A stretch of 64,000 nucleotides of DNA, taken from Streptomyces sp. JHA26 (lineage in GTDB: Bacteria; Actinomycetota; Actinomycetes; Streptomycetales; Streptomycetaceae). Location: the NCBI RefSeq assembly GCF_002005565.1, contig NZ_BDJC01000011.1, forward strand, positions 62,001 to 126,000. The letters are read 5' to 3'. Each line of letters begins with the position of its first letter. Position 1 is the first letter of the stretch. Shown here one piece after another: positions 46,777-55,221 of this stretch. A model generated the notes under the pieces. It was not told the origin of the DNA, did no database searches, and saw only the letters and a program-made list of their open reading frames with translations. The translations under genes and the position numbers were made by a program.

Positions 46777-48363
46777 GTGGATCAGTTGGCCCTGTTGTTC
46801 ATGCTGCTGCTCGGGGCCCTGCTGAGCGTCCCGATCGGGGACCGGCTCAAGTTGCCGGCGCCCGTGCTGATGACCGTCCTCGGGATCGTCCTGGCGCTGC
46901 TCGACTTCGTGCCCAACGTCGACATCCCGCCCGAGCTCATCCTGCCCGCGCTGCTGCCGCCGCTGCTGTACGCGGCCGTGCGGCGCACCTCCTGGCGGCA
47001 GTTCGCGGCCAACAGACGCCCCATCTTCCTGCTGGCGGTCGCACTGGTGTTCGTCACCACGGCGTGCGTGGCCACCGTGGCCCATGTGATCGTGCCGGGC
47101 CTGCCGATCGCCGCCGCCTTCGCGCTCGGCGCCCTGGTGGCGCCGCCCGACCCGGTCGCGGCGACCGCCGTCGCGGGCCAGCTGGGGCTGCCGCGCCGCC
47201 TGGTGTCCATCCTCGAGGGCGAGGGCCTCTTCAACGACGTGACGGCCATCGTGCTCTACCACGTGGCCATCGCCGCGGTCGTCAGCGGTTCCTTCTCGCC
47301 CTGGGGCGCCGGGCTCGACCTGGTGCTGTCCGCCGTCGTCGCCGTCGCGGTGGGCCTGGCCCTGGGCTGGGGCGCCAACAAGCTGCTGGACCTGCTGGGG
47401 GACGCCACCCTGCAGATCGGACTGACGCTGCTCGTGCCCTACGTGTCGTACGTGCTGGCCGAGGAGCTCCACGGCTCCGGGGTGCTCGCCGTGCTGACCA
47501 CCGCCATGTTCCTCGCCGAGTACGCGGTCGGCGCCGACGACGTGATGACCCGGCTCACCGGGCACACGGTCTGGGACGTCGTCGACACCCTCGTCACGGG
47601 CGTCGCCTTCGGGCTGATCGGGCTGGAGCTGCACAACGCCGTCCGCACCGCCTCCGGGCGGTGGGCCGAGCTGCTGGGCTGGGCCGGAGCGGTCGTCGGC
47701 GTGGTGATCCTCGTCCGGCTGGTGTGGCTGCTGCCGGCCACCTGGCTGACCCAGCGGCTGCACGCCCGGCGCGACCACGACGAGGACATCCCGACGAGCT
47801 GGCGGGAGACCGTCGTCATGTGGTGGTCGGGGATGCGGGGCGTCGCCTCGGTGGCGCTGGCGCTCGCGATCCCGCTGAAGACGGACGACGGGTCCCCCTT
47901 CCCGAACCGGGAGGAGATCGTCTTCATCGCCTTCGGGGTGATCATGGTGACGCTGCTGCTCCAGGGCCTGACACTGCCGTGGCTGGTGAACCGGCTCGGG
48001 GTGCGGTCGGACACCGAACGCGAGAAGGAGTACGAGAAGGAGCTCGCCGTGCGCGCGGCGAAGGCGGCGAAGCAACGGCTCAAGGAGATCGAGGCGGTCG
48101 AGGACCTGCCGGAGGAGCTGTCCGAGCAGATGCTGCGGCGGGCCTTCGACATCGGCATCCGGATCAGCCCGGACATCGGCGACGAGGAGCGGCGCGAGGC
48201 ACAGCTGCAGCGGGCCCGGCGACTGAAGCGGATCCGCCGGATCCAGGGCGAGCTGCTCAGCGCCGCGCGCCACGAGGTGCTGGCGGCACGCAGCGAACCC
48301 GGAGCCGACCCGGAGATCGTCGACCGGGTGCTGCGCCACCTGGACGTCCGCAGCCTGCGCTGA
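46777..48363 (+). CDS. Na+/H+ antiporter (CPA1/NhaP type)
   Basis: Cation:proton antiporter of about 528 residues with some 12 transmembrane helices. Signature segments: LVAPPDPVAATAVAGQL and SILEGEGLFNDVTAIVLY, containing the conserved ion-binding Asp. A later MWWSGMRGVASVALALAIP is typical of bacterial NhaP/YjcE proteins. A cytoplasmic coiled-coil-like tail of about 110 residues (KEYEKELAVRAAKAAKQRLK to the end) resembles the tail of YjcE-type antiporters. The frame is open far upstream; GTG 46777 or 46771 is chosen because GGAG lies just before and the membrane domain starts there. Confidence 0.9.
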   Translation: MDQLALLFMLLLGALLSVPIGDRLKLPAPVLMTVLGIVLALLDFVPNVDIPPELILPALLPPLLYAAVRRTSWRQFAANRRPIFLLAVALVFVTTACVATVAHVIVPGLPIAAAFALGALVAPPDPVAATAVAGQLGLPRRLVSILEGEGLFNDVTAIVLYHVAIAAVVSGSFSPWGAGLDLVLSAVVAVAVGLALGWGANKLLDLLGDATLQIGLTLLVPYVSYVLAEELHGSGVLAVLTTAMFLAEYAVGADDVMTRLTGHTVWDVVDTLVTGVAFGLIGLELHNAVRTASGRWAELLGWAGAVVGVVILVRLVWLLPATWLTQRLHARRDHDEDIPTSWRETVVMWWSGMRGVASVALALAIPLKTDDGSPFPNREEIVFIAFGVIMVTLLLQGLTLPWLVNRLGVRSDTEREKEYEKELAVRAAKAAKQRLKEIEAVEDLPEELSEQMLRRAFDIGIRISPDIGDEERREAQLQRARRLKRIRRIQGELLSAARHEVLAARSEPGADPEIVDRVLRHLDVRSLR

Positions 48364-48367
48364 CCGC

Positions 48368-48384
48368 GCCGCCGGGCCGGCGGC
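48368..48384. terminator. Bidirectional terminator between antiporter and MscS genes
   Basis: 8-bp arms gccgccgg/ccggcggc around a single central base, between the two convergent stops. Confidence 0.55.
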
Positions 48385-48390
48385 CGCGGG

Positions 48391-49515
48391 TCACAGGACC
48401 TTTCCCGACCGGTGCGGGAAACGGCGGGCCTCCCCGTCCGGCGAGCGCCGGGAGGGCGGGACGCCGGGGCGCCGGTCGGCGTCCGCCGTGTTGACGCGGG
48501 GCAGGGCGTACGGGTGCTCGTCGGCCAGCCAGCGGATCATCTGCTCGCGCACCTCGACCCGTACCGTCCAGATGTCGTCCGCGTCCTTCGCCGTCACCAG
48601 GGCCCGCACCTGCATGGTGTTCGGGGTGGTGTCCGTGACGGTCAGGTTGTAGGCCCGCCCGTCCCAGGCCGGGCAGCCGCGCAGGATGTCCCGCAGCCGC
48701 TCGCGCATCGCGTCCAGCGGGGCCGTGTGGTCGAGGTGCCAGTAGACGACGCCGGTCATCTGCGGGGTGCCCCGCGACCAGTTCTCGAACGGCTGGGACG
48801 TGAAGTACGACACCGGCATCGTGATCCGGCGCTCGTCCCAGGTGCGCACGGTCAGGAAGGTCAGCGTGATCTCCTCGACGGTGCCCCACTCGCCGTTCAC
48901 CACGACCGTGTCACCGATGCGCACCATGTCGCCGAAGGCGATCTGCAGCCCCGCGAACAGGTTGCCCAGCGTGGACTGCGCGGCGATGCCGGCCACGATG
49001 CCGAGGACACCGGCCGAGGCCAGCAGGGAGGTGCCCGCCGTGCGCATCGCCGGGAACGTCAGCAGCATCGACGACACGGCGACGACGCCGACGACCGCGG
49101 AGACCACCCGCATGATCAGCGACACCTGGGTGCGCACCCGCCGCACCCGGGCCGGGTCGCGCTGGGCGTGGGCGTGGGCGTAGCGGGAGTACGACGTCTC
49201 GACGACGGCCGCGGCGATCCGGATCACCAGCCAGGCCGCCGAGCCGATCAGCACCAGCGTCAGCGTCCGGCCGACCCCCGTCCGGTGCTCCGGGAACACC
49301 TGCGCCTCGACGTAGGTCCCCCTCAGCAGCGCCGCGCACAGTACGAGCTGGTAGGGGATGCGGGCGCGGCGCAGCAGCCCCCACAGGGGCGTCTCGGGGT
49401 GCCGTCCGTCGGCCTTGCGCAGCAGCAGGTCGGTGGCCCACCCGATGACCAGGGTCAGCAGGACGGAGCCGCCGACCACGAGCAGCGGGCGGAGTACGTT
49501 CTCCGGGTTCTCCAT
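48391..49515 (-). CDS. Small-conductance mechanosensitive channel (MscS family)
   Basis: A 374-residue channel. About four to five transmembrane helices; the pore helix corresponds to LLASAGVLGIVAGIAAQSTLGNLFAGLQIAFGD, with the MscS glycine/alanine pattern. The beta domain follows: VRIGDTVVVNGEWGTVEEITLTFLTVRTWDERRITMPVSYF. The C terminus is a charged Arg/Pro tail. It releases solutes on hypo-osmotic shock. A TACGTT -10 is 6 nt before the ATG, so translation is probably leaderless. Convergent with the antiporter. Confidence 0.94.
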   Translation of the reverse strand: MENPENVLRPLLVVGGSVLLTLVIGWATDLLLRKADGRHPETPLWGLLRRARIPYQLVLCAALLRGTYVEAQVFPEHRTGVGRTLTLVLIGSAAWLVIRIAAAVVETSYSRYAHAHAQRDPARVRRVRTQVSLIMRVVSAVVGVVAVSSMLLTFPAMRTAGTSLLASAGVLGIVAGIAAQSTLGNLFAGLQIAFGDMVRIGDTVVVNGEWGTVEEITLTFLTVRTWDERRITMPVSYFTSQPFENWSRGTPQMTGVVYWHLDHTAPLDAMRERLRDILRGCPAWDGRAYNLTVTDTTPNTMQVRALVTAKDADDIWTVRVEVREQMIRWLADEHPYALPRVNTADADRRPGVPPSRRSPDGEARRFPHRSGKVL

Positions 49516-49521
49516 CCTTCG

Positions 49522-49527
49522 AACGTA
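49522..49527 (-). promoter_or_regulatory. Putative -10 element of the MscS gene (leaderless start)
   Basis: TACGTT on the minus strand, 6 nt before the ATG at 49515. Confidence 0.45.
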
Positions 49528-49619
49528 ACCGGCCCGGTCCGGCGTGAACCTGTGACCTGTGTCCCCCGCCGGACGCCGTCGCCCGTCGCGTTGTCGTACC
49601 CGGCTGGCACCATGGCCCC

Positions 49620-50219
49620 ATGAACATCGTGCTCTTTCACTCGACCCATGGCCCGAGGCCCGCGGTGCGGCAGGCCGCCGACCGGCTGCGCGACGCCGGG
49701 CACCAGGTCTGGACCCCGGACCTCTTCGAGGGGCGGACGTTCGACACGGTCGAGGAGGGCATGGCCCACCAGGACGAGATCGGCAGGGAGGAACTGCTGA
49801 AGCGGGCCGTGCTGGCCGCCGCGCCCTATTCCGAGCGCGGGCTGGTGTACGCCGGGTTCTCGCTCGGCGCCTCCATCGCCCAGACCCTCGCCCTCGGTGA
49901 CCACCGGGCGCGCGGGCTGCTGCTCCTGCACGGCACCTCGGACATCGCCGCCAACGCCTCGGTGGACGACCTGCCGGTGCAGCTGCACGTCGCCGAGCCC
50001 GACCCGTTCGAGACGGACGACTGGCTCAGCGCCTGGTACCTCCAGATGGGCCGGGCCGGCGCCGACGTGGAGGTGTACCGGTACGCCGGGGCGGGTCACC
50101 TCTACACCGATCCCGGGCTGCCGGACTACGACGAGGAGGCGGCCGAGGCCACCTGGCGGGTGGCGCTCGGCTTCCTCGACTCGCTGCGGGGCGGGGACGC
50201 GCCTCAGACGGGGGAGTAG
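49620..50219 (+). CDS. Dienelactone hydrolase family protein
   Basis: Alpha/beta hydrolase of 199 residues. The nucleophile elbow GFSLGAS has Ser, where classical dienelactone hydrolase has Cys. The acid residue lies around [13 protein letters not shown], and the catalytic His is in [17 protein letters not shown]. The substrate is unknown; the family hydrolyses lactones and esters. The ATG at 49620 gives the strand-1 start [15 protein letters not shown]. The 3' end overlaps the end of convergent phoD by 16 bp, so there is no room for a separate terminator. Confidence 0.88.
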   Translation: MNIVLFHSTHGPRPAVRQAADRLRDAGHQVWTPDLFEGRTFDTVEEGMAHQDEIGREELLKRAVLAAAPYSERGLVYAGFSLGASIAQTLALGDHRARGLLLLHGTSDIAANASVDDLPVQLHVAEPDPFETDDWLSAWYLQMGRAGADVEVYRYAGAGHLYTDPGLPDYDEEAAEATWRVALGFLDSLRGGDAPQTGE

Positions 50220-51889
50220 ACCCGCTCGACGCGCTGCGTGCCGCTGCGCGTGCGGTAGGAGCGCGCCCACGTGGAGCGGGCGTCCGGGTCGGTGCGGTCG
50301 GAGACGACGTAGTAGTCCATCTGCGCCCGCTCGGCGGTGACGTCCAGCACGCCGTAGCCGTGCCGGTCGGTGTCGACCCAGTGGACGTGCCGGTTGGCCG
50401 CCCGGATGACCGGCGCGGCGACCGCGGACACCGCGCCCTCGGGGACCTTCACGAGGTCGTCCAGGTTGTCGGAGGTCACCGAGGTGACCACGAACTCCGT
50501 GGCCGCCGAGCCGGACAGCGGGTACGTGGCGGCGTTGTACGGCACGTCGTTGGCCCACGCCATGTGGATGTCGCCGGTCAGGAACACGGTGTTGCGGACG
50601 GCGTGGGCGCGCAGGTGGGCCAGCAGTTCGCGGCGGTCGTCGGTGTAGCCGTCCCACTGGTCGGTGTTGAGGGCGAGCCCCTCCTTCGGCAGGCCGAGGA
50701 GTTCGGCGAGCGGCCTCAGCAGCTCGGCGGGGAGCGAACCGACCGCGAACGGCGACATCATCACCGGGTTGCCGACCAGCCGCCACACGGCGTCGGAGGA
50801 CCGCAGGTTGGACTTGAGCCAGTCGAGCTGGGCGCGGCCGGTGACGGTGCGGTCCGGGTCGTCGACGTCGCCGTCGCCGAGGGCCACCTGCTGCGAGCGG
50901 AACGAGCGCAGGTCCAGGAGCGACAGGTCGACGAGCTTGCCGAAGCGCAGTCGGCGGTAGGTGGTGCCGGCGATCGCCGGGCGTACCGGCATCCACTCGA
51001 AGTAGGCCTGCTTCGCGGCGGCCTGACGCGCCGTCCAGGCGCCCTCCGCGCCCTCGGTGTGGTTCTCGGCGCCGCCCGACCAGGTGTTGTCGGCGAACTC
51101 GTGGTCGTCCCAGATGGCGACGACGGGCGCCACCGCGTGCAGCGCCCTCAGGTCGGGGTCCGTCTTGTACCGGGCGTGCCGCGTGCGGTAGTCGGCGAGG
51201 GTGACGATCTCGTGGGCGGGCGCGTGCTGCCGCACCACGGTGTCGCGGGTGCCGTACTCGCCGGTGCCGTACTCGTAGATGTAGTCGCCCAGGTGCAGCC
51301 AGGCGTCCAGGTCGCCGCGCGCCGCGAGGTGGCGGTACGCGGAGAAGTGGCCGGCCTCCCAGTTGGCGCAGGAGACCACGCCGAAGCGCAGGCCCGTGAC
51401 GGCCGCGTCGGCCGCGGGGGCGGTCCGGGTGCGGGCGACGGGGGAGTCGGTGGGGCCGGCGGAGAAGCGGTACCAGTAGTCCGTGGCGGGGGCGAGGCCG
51501 CGGATGTCCGCCTTGACCGTGTGGTCGGAGGCGGCGGTGGCGGTGAGGGACCCCTTGGCGACGACGTTCGTGAGCGCCTTGTCGGTGGCGACGACCCAGC
51601 TCACCTCGGTGTCCGGGCCGATGCCGGAACCGGGCACGGCCTCGGGCACCGGCGTCACCCGGGTCCACAGCAGGACGCCGTCGGGCAGCGGGTCGCCGGA
51701 GGCGACGCCGTGCAGGAAGGCGGGGGCGGTGTCGGCGGCACCGGCGGGCGGCGCCGCGGCGAGCGGAGCCGCGAGGACGGCTCCGGCCGCCGCGGCCTTG
51801 ACGACCGCACGACGGCTGGGCGTGCGGGAACCGGCCCGCTCGGCGGGCGCGGCGGTGATCTCTTCGGATGATCTGTGTCGACTGGTCAC
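50204..51889 (-). CDS. phoD: Alkaline phosphatase D PhoD (Tat-exported)
   Basis: Secreted phosphodiesterase/phosphatase of 561 residues. The Tat signal [20 protein letters not shown] (about residues 25-45) ends near [11 protein letters not shown]-terminal fibronectin-like domain, then the metallophosphatase core: [30 protein letters not shown] and [16 protein letters not shown], supplying Fe/Ca ligands known for PhoD. GTG at 51889 lies 8 nt after a TAACCT -10. Streptomyces phoD is PhoP-controlled under phosphate starvation, but I do not see a clear tandem PHO box here. The 3' end overlaps the convergent hydrolase gene. Confidence 0.94.
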   Translation of the reverse strand: MTSRHRSSEEITAAPAERAGSRTPSRRAVVKAAAAGAVLAAPLAAAPPAGAADTAPAFLHGVASGDPLPDGVLLWTRVTPVPEAVPGSGIGPDTEVSWVVATDKALTNVVAKGSLTATAASDHTVKADIRGLAPATDYWYRFSAGPTDSPVARTRTAPAADAAVTGLRFGVVSCANWEAGHFSAYRHLAARGDLDAWLHLGDYIYEYGTGEYGTRDTVVRQHAPAHEIVTLADYRTRHARYKTDPDLRALHAVAPVVAIWDDHEFADNTWSGGAENHTEGAEGAWTARQAAAKQAYFEWMPVRPAIAGTTYRRLRFGKLVDLSLLDLRSFRSQQVALGDGDVDDPDRTVTGRAQLDWLKSNLRSSDAVWRLVGNPVMMSPFAVGSLPAELLRPLAELLGLPKEGLALNTDQWDGYTDDRRELLAHLRAHAVRNTVFLTGDIHMAWANDVPYNAATYPLSGSAATEFVVTSVTSDNLDDLVKVPEGAVSAVAAPVIRAANRHVHWVDTDRHGYGVLDVTAERAQMDYYVVSDRTDPDARSTWARSYRTRSGTQRVERVYSPV

Positions 51890-51897
51890 GGCCGATC

Positions 51898-51903
51898 AGG
51901 TTA
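51898..51903 (-). promoter_or_regulatory. Putative -10 element of phoD (leaderless start)
   Basis: TAACCT on the minus strand, 8 nt before the GTG at 51889. The upstream -35 region overlaps the terminator hairpin of the DsbA-like gene. Confidence 0.4.
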
Positions 51904-51920
51904 CTGATCGGTACGCGCGC

Positions 51921-51952
51921 GAGCGGGCGAACTCGCAAAAGTTCGCCCGCTC
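51921..51952 (-). terminator. Terminator after the DsbA-like gene
   Basis: 12-bp arms gagcgggcgaac and its complement around an 8-nt loop. Read on the minus strand it lies 23 nt beyond the stop codon, and the loop contributes TTTT. Confidence 0.8.
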
Positions 51953-51974
51953 GTCGACTGCCCGGTGACCCGGG

Positions 51975-52775
51975 TTACTTGGTGACGCCCGCGTCCTTGA
52001 GCGCCTTCTGCCAGTCGGCGACCGTGCTCGGGTTCTCGATCACCTTGTCGTTGATCTTGATGGTCGGGGTCGACTGGACACCGTCGGAGTCGTCGAAGGA
52101 CTTGCTCATGCGCATCGCCCACGCGTCGTAGGTGCCCTGCTTCACGGCGTCCTGGAACTTCTTGTTGTTCTTCAGGGCGTCGACCGTGTCGGCCACCTTG
52201 ATCAGGTAGTCGTCCTTGGCGAACTCGTCGGTCGTCTCGGCCGGGTGGTGCTCGGCGGAGTACAGCGCGGTCTTGTAGTCGATGAACGCGTCGGTGCTGA
52301 CGTTCAGGGCGGCGCCCAGTGCGCTGAGGGCGTTCTTCGAACCCTCCCCGCCGAGGTTGCCGTCGAGGAAGGTGCCGATCGTGAAGGAGAGCTTGTAGTC
52401 GCCGTCCTCCATGCCCTTGTTGATGGTCTCGCCGAGGTTCTGCTCGAGGGAGGCGCAGGCCGGGCAGCGCGGGTCCTCGTAGAGGTGGATCACGTTGTCG
52501 GACTTGGAGTCGCCGGCCACGATCGTGGTGCCGTCCTTGCCCGAGGTGTGGGCCGGTGCCACCACCTTCGCCTCGGCGGCCTTCTCCCACCCGGTGGGCT
52601 CGTTCATCTGCACGACGGCGTAGCCGATGCCGCCGGCCACCGCCAGCACACCGACGATGGAGCAGGCCACGATGACCTGCCGCTTGACCTTGTCGCGCCG
52701 GGCCTGGCGCTCGCGCTCCTCGCGCAGGCGCTCACGGGCCGCCGTCTTCGCCGCCTGGCTGTTCCGCTTGCTCAT
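51975..52775 (-). CDS. Membrane-anchored DsbA-like thiol-disulfide protein
   Basis: A 266-residue protein. Very basic cytoplasmic N terminus (AARERLREERERQARRDKVKR), one transmembrane helix (QVIVACSIVGVLAVAGGIGYAVV, about residues 34-56), then an extracytoplasmic thioredoxin-fold domain with active site DPRCPACASLE (CPAC) and a cis-proline loop SDGVQSTPTIKIN. A helical insertion lies between. It should form or isomerise disulfides in exported proteins. The ATG at 52775 has GGAGAG about 9 nt upstream. The membrane protein gene upstream may be co-transcribed. Confidence 0.92.
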   Translation of the reverse strand: MSKRNSQAAKTAARERLREERERQARRDKVKRQVIVACSIVGVLAVAGGIGYAVVQMNEPTGWEKAAEAKVVAPAHTSGKDGTTIVAGDSKSDNVIHLYEDPRCPACASLEQNLGETINKGMEDGDYKLSFTIGTFLDGNLGGEGSKNALSALGAALNVSTDAFIDYKTALYSAEHHPAETTDEFAKDDYLIKVADTVDALKNNKKFQDAVKQGTYDAWAMRMSKSFDDSDGVQSTPTIKINDKVIENPSTVADWQKALKDAGVTK

Positions 52776-52860
52776 GGTGATGTTCTCTCCGGGGACGCGC
52801 ACACGGGTGTGTGCGGAAATGGGTACGGGGGCTGGCTGTCGGCGCTCGGTGACCGGGGGG

Positions 52861-53568
52861 TCACACGAGGGCGAGCGAGACCGGCGGTCCGCGCCGTCCC
52901 AGGGAGTGCGCGAGGATCCGCTCGCGGGCGCCGGCGGTGCGGCGGACCGCCGGGACCGGGCGGCGCACCGCCGGCGTCCGGCGGACGGTCACGGCCGCGA
53001 CGGCGAGCAGGAGCGGCCGGAAGGTCGTCGCGGCCACCGCGCCCAGCAACCGGCCCAGCGCCCGCTCGCCGCGCCGCAGCCAGGCCGCCGCGAGCAGCCC
53101 GACGCCGACGTGCGCGCCGAGCAGCAGCCAGGCGGTCGCGGGATCGGCGTGGGCGAGCAGGGCCGCGAGCCGGTCGGTGTCGGCGCCGGTCACCCGGGTC
53201 AGCGGTGCGCCGACGCCGGCCCCCACCCCCGTGCCGTCGCCGCACAGCACGTCGAAGCCGACGGAGCGCAGGGGCCCCGTGACCGGGCCGCCCGCCCTGC
53301 CGTAGCAGACGTGCTGGCCGGTGGTGAGGACGGTGTCGGCGGCCAGCTCCAGAGGGATCAGCAGGGCGGCGATCCGTCCGAAGCCGCGCTCGCGCCGCCC
53401 GGCCAGGGCGTACGCGATCAGGAACACGGCGGCGGCGACCGCGGCCACCGTGCTCAGGGGCAGCGGAACCCCGGACAGCAGCACGTGCGACGCGGTGCTG
53501 AGCGTCACGACGAGTGCCGTGAACAGCGCCGCGCGTACGGCTCTGAGCGGGGTTCCGGATATGTCCAT
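52861..53568 (-). CDS. Small multi-pass membrane protein, unknown function
   Basis: A 235-residue Ala/Leu/Val/Arg-rich protein with about five hydrophobic segments (for example LFTALVVTLSTASHVLLSG and LSTVAAVAAAVFLIAYALAG). Two cysteines (HVCYGR and VLCGDG) sit in an extracytoplasmic-looking loop and might be substrates of the adjacent DsbA-like protein, which starts 85 nt downstream; this is inference. I see no family signature. The ATG at 53568 begins MDISGTPLRAV without a strong Shine-Dalgarno. Confidence 0.75.
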   Translation of the reverse strand: MDISGTPLRAVRAALFTALVVTLSTASHVLLSGVPLPLSTVAAVAAAVFLIAYALAGRRERGFGRIAALLIPLELAADTVLTTGQHVCYGRAGGPVTGPLRSVGFDVLCGDGTGVGAGVGAPLTRVTGADTDRLAALLAHADPATAWLLLGAHVGVGLLAAAWLRRGERALGRLLGAVAATTFRPLLLAVAAVTVRRTPAVRRPVPAVRRTAGARERILAHSLGRRGPPVSLALV

Positions 53569-53597
53569 AGCGAATCAAGAGTGTGTCACGGGTCCCG

Positions 53598-53645
53598 GTA
53601 AGAGGCCCCTAAAGGGTCCCTGTGAGAGACCCCCGAAGGGTCCCC
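53598..53645. repeat. Two 24-bp imperfect direct repeats, each a small hairpin
   Basis: Copies at 53598-53621 and 53622-53645 are identical at 19 of 24 positions. Each contains a short stem built on cccc..gggtcc. They fill the gap after the DUF2252 stop (minus strand) and upstream of the membrane protein gene, so they may act as a double terminator. Confidence 0.75.
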
Positions 53646-53660
53646 GGGGAGAGCCGGCGG

Positions 53661-54986
53661 TCACAGACCCGGGATCCGGCCGTTGCGGAAGAGGTCGACG
53701 AAGATCTGGTGGTCGGCGCGCGCGCGTGCCCCGTAGGTGTGGGCGAAGTCGACCAGCAGGGGCGCGAAGCCCTCCTCGTCGGCCGCGATCGCCGCGTCGA
53801 TGGCCCGCTCGGTGGAGAACGGCACCAGGGACTCGCCGGACTGGTCGTCCGCCGCCGCGTGCATCGCGGCCGTGGCCCGCCCCAGGTCGGCGACGACCTC
53901 GGCGATCTCCTCGGGGTCGTCGATGTCGCCCCAGTCCAGGTCCACCGCGTACGGCGAGACCTCGGCGACCAGCTGGCCCGCGCCGTCCAGCTCGGTCCAC
54001 CCCAGCCACGGGTCGGCGTGCGCCTGCAGGGCGCGCTGGGAGATCACCGTGCGGTGGCCCTCGTGCTGGAAGTAGTCCCGGATCGCCCGGTCGGTGACGT
54101 GCCGGGAGACCGCCGGGGTCTGGGCCTGCTTGACGTAGATCACGACGTCGTTCTCCAGGGCGTCGCTGTTGCCCTCCAGGAGGATGTTGTACGACGGCAG
54201 CCCGGCGGAGCCGATGCCGATGCCCCGGCGGCCCACGACGTCCTTGACGCGGTAGGAGTCCGGACGGGTCAGCGACGAGTCCGGGAGCGTCTCCAGGTAG
54301 CCGTCGAAGGCGGCCAGCACCTTGTAGCGCGTGGCCGCGTCCAGCTCGACGGAGCCGCCGCCGGCGGCGAAGCGGCGTTCGAAGTCGCGGATCTCCGTCA
54401 TCGAGTCCAGCAGCCCGAACCGGGTCAGCGAACGGGCCACGCGCAGCGCGCCCAGCAGCGGGCCCTGAGCGGTGTCCAGCGTGAACGGCGGCACCTCGTC
54501 GCTCTTGGCACCCGTCGCCAGCGAGTGGATCCGCTCCCGGTACGCGCCCGCGTACACCCGCACCAGCTCGGTGATCTGCTCGTCGCTGAGCGCCTTCGCG
54601 TACCCGATCAGCGCGACGGAGGCCGCGAAGCGCTCGAGGTCCCAGGTGAAGGGGCCGACGTAGGCCTCGTCGAAGTCGTTGACGTTGAAGATCAGGCGGC
54701 CGGTGGAGTCCATGTACGTGCCGAAGTTCTCCGCGTGCAGGTCGCCGTGGATCCACACCCGGGAGGTCCGCTCGTCCAGGTACGGGCCGCCCGCGGTCCC
54801 CGCGTCCAGGTCGTGGTAGAAGAGGCACGCCGTGCCCCGGTAGAAGGCGAAGGCCGAGGCCGCCATCTTCCGGAACTTCACGCGGAACGCGGCCGGGTCG
54901 GCGGCCAGGAGCTCGCCGAACGCGGTGTCGAAGACGGCGAGGATCTCCTCGCCGCGGTGCTCGTCGCTGAGCTGCGAAACCGACAT
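53661..54986 (-). CDS. DUF2252 protein (kinase-like fold)
   Basis: A 441-residue protein of the DUF2252 family, common in actinobacteria. Characteristic segments: FRVKFRKMAASAFAFYRGTACLFYHD, RVWIHGDLHAENFGTY and FNVNDFDEAYVGPFTWDLERFAAS. The HGDLHxENFG and NDFDE pair resembles aminoglycoside phosphotransferase/kinase catalytic and metal sites, so an ATP-dependent small-molecule kinase is plausible but unproven. The frame is open far upstream; the ATG at 54986 is chosen because AGGAGG lies about 10 nt before it. Divergent from dnaE. Confidence 0.88.
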   Translation of the reverse strand: MSVSQLSDEHRGEEILAVFDTAFGELLAADPAAFRVKFRKMAASAFAFYRGTACLFYHDLDAGTAGGPYLDERTSRVWIHGDLHAENFGTYMDSTGRLIFNVNDFDEAYVGPFTWDLERFAASVALIGYAKALSDEQITELVRVYAGAYRERIHSLATGAKSDEVPPFTLDTAQGPLLGALRVARSLTRFGLLDSMTEIRDFERRFAAGGGSVELDAATRYKVLAAFDGYLETLPDSSLTRPDSYRVKDVVGRRGIGIGSAGLPSYNILLEGNSDALENDVVIYVKQAQTPAVSRHVTDRAIRDYFQHEGHRTVISQRALQAHADPWLGWTELDGAGQLVAEVSPYAVDLDWGDIDDPEEIAEVVADLGRATAAMHAAADDQSGESLVPFSTERAIDAAIAADEEGFAPLLVDFAHTYGARARADHQIFVDLFRNGRIPGL

Positions 54987-55154
54987 CGCTGGGTGCCTCC
55001 TGGTACGGGTGGTGCGTGGGCGAGTGGAGCGGAAACCGCACTCGGACCAACGTTCGAGGGCGTGCGGGAGTGCCCGCGGCCCGGGGCCGGCCCGACGCGC
55101 GGGGCCCCGCACGAAGGTACGCGGCCGGAGCCCCGGAGTGTCAGTCCCGGGGCA

Positions 55155-55160
55155 TAGACT
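55155..55160 (+). promoter_or_regulatory. Possible -10 element of dnaE
   Basis: TAGACT about 60 nt before the dnaE start; no good -35 at the usual distance. The rest of the 235-bp divergent gap holds no gene. Confidence 0.35.
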
Positions 55161-55221
55161 TCGACGCTGACCCCCGGACTGACCGCAGCCCGTCACCCAA
55201 AGTTTTCCCAGGAGGCCGCAC

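Noticed and set aside
51889..51975. PHO box upstream of phoD
   Set aside because: The GTTCGCCCG seen there is one arm of the DsbA-like gene's terminator; I see no tandem 11-bp direct repeat units of PhoP type.
48391..55000. Accessory island around phoD
   Set aside because: Base composition and codon use match the rest. There are no integrase, tRNA or direct-repeat borders, and the genes are common streptomycete chromosomal genes.
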